Shown here piece by piece: positions 52,060-56,413 of a stretch of DNA of 56,413 nucleotides. The stretch is from Kitasatospora aureofaciens (GTDB lineage Bacteria > Actinomycetota > Actinomycetes > Streptomycetales > Streptomycetaceae). Below the pieces are notes generated by a model. The model made no database searches and was not told where the DNA came from. It saw only the letters and a list, made by a program, of their open reading frames with translations. The stretch lies in NCBI RefSeq assembly GCF_019192735.1, contig NZ_JAHTKP010000048.1:1-56413 (forward strand), read 5' to 3'. The translations under genes and the position numbers were made by a program. Within the stretch, counting starts at the first letter, position 1. Each line of letters begins with the position of its first letter.

Positions 52060-53835
52060 AGTGTTCATAAGGTCTGTTTAGTGGTGTTGTCGGATGTGCT
52101 GAATATGCGGCTATTTGCTTGATTTTGTGGCGTTCTGATGGTGTGTGTAGGGTGCTGGTGTCTTGATCCGGATCGGTCGTCGGGGAGGTGGTTTGTCGTG
52201 TCCGAGAAGAAGACGTTGCGGCAGATCGCCCGGTCGTTCGTGGCCGATCCTGCCAGCGGTGTGTGTATACGGGACCGGCTGAAGGGCCTCACGCCGGAGG
52301 ACGAGAAGGTTCTGCGGCTGGTCGGCGAGCACATGGGCTCGCTGGCCTCCCGCGATCTCAAGGCGCGCTGCGCCGACGGTCTGGATCACTCCACGGACAC
52401 GTGGGCGGCGCGGAAGCGGGAGCTGACGGCCGAGTCGTCGTCCCGCTGGGCGGGGTCGGTCACGGGGGCGACGCATGCGCAGTGGGGGCTGTCCCGCCGG
52501 GCGCAGTTCGCCCACATTCAGGGCCTGGAATCCGGGACCAGGACCATCCGGCACCGGCTGTCCCTGCCGATCGGCGAGAAGGGCACCAGGAAGGCCCCGG
52601 GCGGCTACCGCTCGGCGCACGAGTGGTTCGCCAAGTCGCGTCGACTGGCGGTACTGGAGGACCGGGCCGCTCAGGTGCGGGCCGACCGGGAAGCCGGACG
52701 GGTGCGCGTGCTGCGGGGCGGAAGGAAGTTGGCCAACACCCGGCACAACCTCACCGCTGCGGGAATGACCGAGGCGCAGTGGCGGGACCGCTGGGAGGCC
52801 GCGCGCTGGTTCCTGTCCGCTGACGGGGAGTCCGGCAAACGGTTCGGCAACGAGACGATCCGCGTCACCCCCGCCGGCGAGATCAGCATCAAGCTCCCCG
52901 CGCCACTCGCCGGGCTGGCGAACTCCCCGCACGGCCGGTACACGCCGGCCGCCCGCGTGAGCTTCCCCCATCGTGGGGACGAATGGGCCGACCGCATCGA
53001 AGCGAACCGGGCCGTCGCCTACCGCATCCACCTGGACGTGGAACGCGACCGCTGGTACCTCGACGCGTCGTGGACCCGCAAAGACCTGCCCGTCGTTCTC
53101 CTGGACAGCCTGCGGACCGGTGGCGTCGTCGGCGTCGACACGAACGCCGACCACCTGGCGGCCTGGCACCTCGACGTGCACGGCAACCCGGTCGGCGAAC
53201 CCCGCCGTTTCGACTACGACCTGACCGGCAACGCGAACCACCGGGACGCGCAGCTGCGCCACGCTCTCACCCAACTCCTGCACTGGGCCACCGGCACCGG
53301 CGTGCGCGCGATCGCGGTCGAAGACCTCGACTTCACCGACTCCAAGTCCCGCGAGAAGCACGGCCGGAAGAAGCGTTTGCGGCAGCTGATCTCCGGCATC
53401 CCCACCGGCCGCCTCCGCTCCCGCCTGCTGGCGATGTGCGCGGAGCACGGCCTGTCGGTGATCGCCGTCGATCCCGCTTACACCAGTCTGTGGGGAGACC
53501 GGCACTGGAAGAAGCCCCTCACCACGAAGACCCGCGCCACCACCCGCCACCAGGCGGCAGCGGTGGCCATCGGACGACGCGCCCTCGGACACCCGATCCG
53601 GCGACGGACGACACCGCCCCGCGCACACCAGAGCGATGTGCACGGGCATCGGACCGCCCAGGCCGGACCAGGTGACCGGGGGCGTGAGGAAACCCGCCGC
53701 CCCGTCACGGACCGCAGCCAAGAGCCGCACGCCCGGACAGGGAACCAGAGAACGCGGGCGACCAGCGCACCCAAAACCGTTCGGGATGCGCGCAGTGACA
53801 GAGTCGATCTTCACGATCACTCCTGATCACTGTTC
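52060..53835 (+). mobile_element. IS200/IS605-type element carrying only a TnpB-like gene
   Basis: The AT-rich left flank (GTTCATAAGGTCTGTTTAG onwards, 52060-52140) contrasts with the surroundings and suggests the transposon left end; the right end would be near 53835 (CTGATCACTGTTCAGG). No tnpA lies beside the gene. Both borders are tentative. Confidence 0.45.
52198..53826 (+). CDS. TnpB-related protein, variant RuvC domain
   Basis: 542 aa from a GTG with GGGGAGG upstream. RuvC-like parts: VVGVDTNADHLAAWHLD (Asp314), IAVEDLDF (Glu375), AVDPAYTS (Asp425). After PAYTS canonical TnpB has a CxxC...CxxC zinc finger and a final Asp; here LWGDRHWKKPLTTKTRATTR follows directly and His451 (RHQAAAVAIG) stands in the place of the last Asp. 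The C-terminal 80 residues are basic and low-complexity, where TnpB genes overlap their guide (omega) RNA. It belongs to the actinomycete 'TnpB-related accessory' branch; nuclease activity is doubtful. Confidence 0.75.
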   Translation: MSEKKTLRQIARSFVADPASGVCIRDRLKGLTPEDEKVLRLVGEHMGSLASRDLKARCADGLDHSTDTWAARKRELTAESSSRWAGSVTGATHAQWGLSRRAQFAHIQGLESGTRTIRHRLSLPIGEKGTRKAPGGYRSAHEWFAKSRRLAVLEDRAAQVRADREAGRVRVLRGGRKLANTRHNLTAAGMTEAQWRDRWEAARWFLSADGESGKRFGNETIRVTPAGEISIKLPAPLAGLANSPHGRYTPAARVSFPHRGDEWADRIEANRAVAYRIHLDVERDRWYLDASWTRKDLPVVLLDSLRTGGVVGVDTNADHLAAWHLDVHGNPVGEPRRFDYDLTGNANHRDAQLRHALTQLLHWATGTGVRAIAVEDLDFTDSKSREKHGRKKRLRQLISGIPTGRLRSRLLAMCAEHGLSVIAVDPAYTSLWGDRHWKKPLTTKTRATTRHQAAAVAIGRRALGHPIRRRTTPPRAHQSDVHGHRTAQAGPGDRGREETRRPVTDRSQEPHARTGNQRTRATSAPKTVRDARSDRVDLHDHS

Positions 53836-53846
53836 AGGAACGGTCG

Positions 53847-54614
53847 TCAGCTGTGCTTCCAGGTCACCGAGAAGGCGGTGCCGCCGCTGAGCCCTGAGGT
53901 GGTGGCCTTGGTGACGCCGCCCGAGGCCATGGTGATGCTCGACGCGTTCGACGAGCCGAGGCTCCGTCCGTTGACCGTGGCGCTGGTGAAGGAGACGGAG
54001 CCGAAGTCGGAGAGCGGGAGGACGCCGGAGGAACTGGACGGGGCCTCGGCGATCACCTCGGCGGAGGCCAGGGCGGCGCTCCGCAGCGACTTGTTGACGG
54101 TGCGGCTCCAGCCCTGCGTGGTGTCGGACAGGGTGAGCGTGAACGACCCGGAGCCGTTGGTGGTGACGCTCGCGGTGAAATGGTCACCGGGCCGCACGGT
54201 GTTGCCGAAGTTGGACGGGTACTGCGGGTACATCTCGTACCAGGAGGAGTACACCGGCGAGCCGCCGGAGCAGTCGGCCTCGGTGCCGATCTGCTCGACC
54301 GTGTTGCTGCCGTCCCCGTCGAGGCCGACCCAGAAACTCGACCAGGTGTTGGTGCCGGCACAGGAGACGGACGGCTGGACCCAGCTGGCGCTGACGCTGG
54401 TGAACATGCCGCCGGTGGCGGCGTAGCCGGCCCAGTTGCCGCTGGTGCTGCGCAGTACACCACCGCCGTGGTGGACGAGCGGAGCCTGGACGAGGGCGGG
54501 GGCGGTGGCGGCGACGGCCGGAACTCCGCTGCCGAGCACGGTCAGCAGGGCGGTGGAGGCGACGAGGGTGCGTCGAGCGGTGCGTCGAGTGGTGCCTCGA
54601 CGGGCGTCGGACAT
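53847..54614 (-). CDS. Secreted G1-family (eqolisin) glutamic peptidase
   Basis: 255 aa with a signal peptide (RRTLVAS core, cleavage near AVA-AT, residue 36). The eqolisin fold is recognised from NWAGYAATGGMFTSVSASWV, SSFWVGLDGDGSNTVEQIGT, YSSWYEMYPQYP and PLSDFGSVSFTSATVNG. The catalytic pair should be Gln108 (VEQIG) and Glu186 (SAEVIAEAP), both in place. These enzymes cleave proteins at acidic pH. The start at ATG 54614 has CGGGAG upstream. Convergent with the TnpB-like gene. Confidence 0.85.
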   Translation of the reverse strand: MSDARRGTTRRTARRTLVASTALLTVLGSGVPAVAATAPALVQAPLVHHGGGVLRSTSGNWAGYAATGGMFTSVSASWVQPSVSCAGTNTWSSFWVGLDGDGSNTVEQIGTEADCSGGSPVYSSWYEMYPQYPSNFGNTVRPGDHFTASVTTNGSGSFTLTLSDTTQGWSRTVNKSLRSAALASAEVIAEAPSSSSGVLPLSDFGSVSFTSATVNGRSLGSSNASSITMASGGVTKATTSGLSGGTAFSVTWKHS

Positions 54615-54801
54615 GGCTACTCCCGTGTGAGGGTGTGGAGTTGACCAAGCGTCGACAACGGTAACGCCCGTGCTCCGGGCCGATGGGTTACGGGGTGATA
54701 ACGAATTCCGGATCCCCCTGCCGCCCGCCTGCGCCTGTGCCTCCCGCCTGTCGGCGCAGGCCCGCCGCACGTGCGGCGACCTCGAACAGCGAGGCGAAGT
54801 C

Positions 54802-54838
54802 GGCCTCGGCGCCGGGCCGGTGGCCGGGCGCCGAGGCC
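54802..54838 (-). terminator. Terminator of the broken hydrolase gene
   Basis: A perfect 12-bp stem, GGCCTCGGCGCC with GGCGCCGAGGCC, immediately beyond the stop codon of the minus-strand hydrolase fragment. Confidence 0.65.
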
Positions 54839-54845
54839 GGTTATG

Positions 54846-55095
54846 TCAGGCCGGAGTTGCGGCGGCCCGGCCGAGGTGGCGGGCGAAGAACCGGACTGCG
54901 CTGTCGGCCTCGAACCTGGGCAGTTCCTGGTGCTTGCCCGCGTTGGCGTGCAACGTCTTCTCCGTCGAGGCGAAGGCGTCGAACAGCGCGAGACCGGCCT
55001 CGCGCGGGATGTGCTCGTCGTCCCGACGTTCGTCGGCTTCCAGGGCGCTCGCGACGACGTGAGCAACGAAACCGGCGACTCCCCCGAGGTGGTCC
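54846..55095 (-). pseudogene. Alpha/beta hydrolase, C-terminal fragment homologous to the gene at 6888
   Basis: Reads SALEADERRDDEHIPREAGL, ALFDAFASTEKTLHANAGKH and VRFFARHLG. This matches the last 65 residues of the intact hydrolase at 6888-7610 (DLFDAFGTKEKTLHAN, RFFARHLK). The nucleophile half is absent and the frame upstream is meaningless. A relic of a related but not identical gene that kept its terminator. Confidence 0.7.
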
Positions 55096-55269
55096 GGAAG
55101 ATCGGCTGACGCCTGCCTGGCCCATTCGGTTACTGGTCGGGCCGGCCGGTAGGCCGGCCGTGGGCGACGCTGCCACGGCATGCGCGGGGCGACCGGCTGC
55201 GCCACGATGGGAGTACACGGTCGTTCGTCTGTCCTGTGCAGTTGCCCGTGCCTCGTGGAGGCGGCCGAC

Positions 55270-56313
55270 ATGGACTTCTTCGATGCGGTGGTGGTCGGGT
55301 CCGGCTTCGGCGGCTCGGTCATGGCGTTCCGGCTGGCGGAGGCCGGAAAGAGTGTGTGCCTGCTCGAACGCGGAAAGGCGTTCCCGCCGGGCAGCTTCCC
55401 GCGCGGTCCGCACGCCACCGCCGCGAACTTCTGGGCCCCGGATCACGGGCTGTACGGCATGTTCGATGTGTGGAGCTTCTCGGACCTCGATGCCGTCGTC
55501 TGCAGCGGACTCGGCGGGGGTTCGCTGATCTACGCCAACGTCCTGCTGCGCAAGCCCGAGAACTGGTTCCCTCAGGACGACTCCGCGGGCGCGGACGGCG
55601 AGTACTGGCCGATCACCTACGACCAGCTCGTTCCGCACTACAAGCAGGTCGAGACCGTGATGGGAGTGCAGGCCTACCCCTCCCACGGGGAGCCCTATCG
55701 CAGTACGCCGAAGACCGCCGCCATGCGGGAGGCGGCCCATCTCCTGGGTTTGGACTGGGAGTTACCCCCACTGGCCGTGACCTTCGGCAACCCGGGTCAG
55801 CAGCCGGTGCCCGGGGTTCCCATTCTCGGCGGTGAGCAGAACCTGCACGGTGTACCGCGTTACACCTGCCGACTCGTCGGCGAGTGCGATCTCGGGTGTA
55901 ACTTCGGTAGCAAGAATACCCTGGACCTCACCTACCTCAGCGCCGCCAAGCGGCACGGTGCCGTGCTCCGCACAGGCTGCGAGGTGCGCTCCTTCGAGCG
56001 CACCGCCGATGAATTCGCGATCTCGTACCTCAAGCGCCCGTTGGACGGGGATGAGGACGGACCGGACCACGCCGAACGGTGCGTCGTCAGGGCGCGCCGA
56101 CTGATTCTCGCCGCCGGAGCGCTCGGCACCCCCTATCTGCTGCTGCGGAACCGGAGTGCGGTCCCGCGCATCAGCCCCACGCTCGGCACTCACTTCTCGG
56201 GCAACGGCGACTTTCTGGGATTCGTCTTCCAGGCCTGGGAGAAACGCGGCGGCGCCGAGGCGCCGCGTCTGCTGGACCCCAGTTTCGGGGTCATGTCCCG
56301 TGAAGTGGTGTAG
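55270..56313 (+). pseudogene. GMC-type oxidoreductase (cholesterol-oxidase-like), truncated by an IS
   Basis: 347 residues in frame. FAD motif VVVGSGFGGSVMAFRLAEAG (8-27), VCSGLGGGSLIYANVLLRKP, GECDLGCNFGSKNTLDLTYL and LILAAGALGTPYLLLRN, the pattern of the cholesterol oxidase/GMC branch. After LLDPSFG (about 56290) family similarity ends and only VMSREVV follows before TAG, all within IS sequence. The C-terminal 150-200 residues with the catalytic His are lost. The ATG at 55270 fits the Rossmann start. Confidence 0.8.
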
Positions 56314-56413
56314 TGGTCGTTTGCCAACGGTCATGCGGTGGGTGGTAGTTGGTCGCGAGCCTGCTCGCCAGGGTAGAGCTGGTCCATGCTGCCCTCAGGC
56401 AGATAGCGGCGGG
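56291..56413 (-). mobile_element. Left end of an insertion sequence, runs off the window
   Basis: The new sequence begins TCATGTCCCGTGAAGTGGTG at the break point of the GMC gene; GTGAAGTGGTGTA resembles IS256-type terminal repeats of Streptomyces. It contains the end of a leftward transposase gene. Confidence 0.55.
56331..56413 (-). CDS. Probable transposase, last 27 codons (partial)
   Basis: The minus strand reads RRYLPEGSMDQLYPGEQARD then QLPPTA-stop (TCA at 56331-56333). It lies inside the IS end; the family cannot be decided from this tail. Confidence 0.45.
   Translation of the reverse strand, partial: RRYLPEGSMDQLYPGEQARDQLPPTA

Noticed and set aside
52111..53820. 569-aa minus-strand frame opposite the TnpB-like gene
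   Set aside because: Antisense to RuvC-motif coding sequence; no domain recognised.
1..56413. CRISPR arrays, tRNA or rRNA genes
   Set aside because: Looked for regular spaced repeats, cloverleaf ends and rRNA signatures; none seen.

Overview
The window reads as chromosome or large-plasmid DNA of a high-GC actinomycete, most likely Streptomyces or Kitasatospora. The grounds are the very high G+C with G/C third positions, many GTG starts, Streptomyces-type resolvase, IS630/IS5/ISL3 pieces, a secreted eqolisin, an Asp-box protein and a PASTA-less Ser/Thr kinase. No rRNA, tRNA or CRISPR array was seen.

Layout. 1-5.5 kb is an IS-rich patch: an IS5-type end abuts an IS630 element, an inverted copy of the IS630 end lies 2.9 kb away, and an ice-binding-type (DUF3494) secreted protein and gene scraps lie between them. 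A hydrolase, a serine recombinase with a striking repeat array in front of it, and an ISL3 scrap follow. 5.5-26.7 kb is an accessory mosaic of small redox and hydrolase genes, local regulators (TetR, MarR, LysR, a two-HTH regulator) and many broken genes (integrase-like zinc-ribbon protein, enoyl reductase, GNAT, HIT, flavoprotein, ricin lectin, P450, MarR, aldehyde dehydrogenase). Inside it are a coupled NUDIX-kinase-NUDIX operon, a second IS630, a nucleotidyltransferase and a membrane Ser/Thr kinase with a lectin-like tail. Three regulators have palindromes in front of them that look like their operators.

26.7-40.1 kb is the most unusual part. Four large genes on the minus strand (40106 down to 29755: 733, 865, 1336 and 513 aa) are packed with a 1-nt gap and two 1-nt TGATG overlaps, so they are almost certainly translated as one unit. 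The first resembles the DUF6603 family; the others fit uncharacterised families and show no catalytic motif I can name. Just downstream on the same strand are two overlapping ATP-grasp genes and a LysR gene. This is my main candidate for an undescribed system.

40.6-46.3 kb is a response regulator, sensor kinase, ABC ATPase and FtsX-type permease set, typical of envelope-stress or antimicrobial-peptide defence. 46.5-56.4 kb holds a Vms1/baeRF-like protein, a stand-alone VWA protein, a class A beta-lactamase lipoprotein, a secreted Asp-box protein, a TnpB-like gene lacking the zinc finger and the last acidic residue, a G1 (eqolisin) peptidase, a broken alpha/beta hydrolase homologous to an intact one at 6.9 kb, and a GMC oxidoreductase cut off by another IS at the right edge.

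Family assignments come from motifs recognised by eye; no database search was run.
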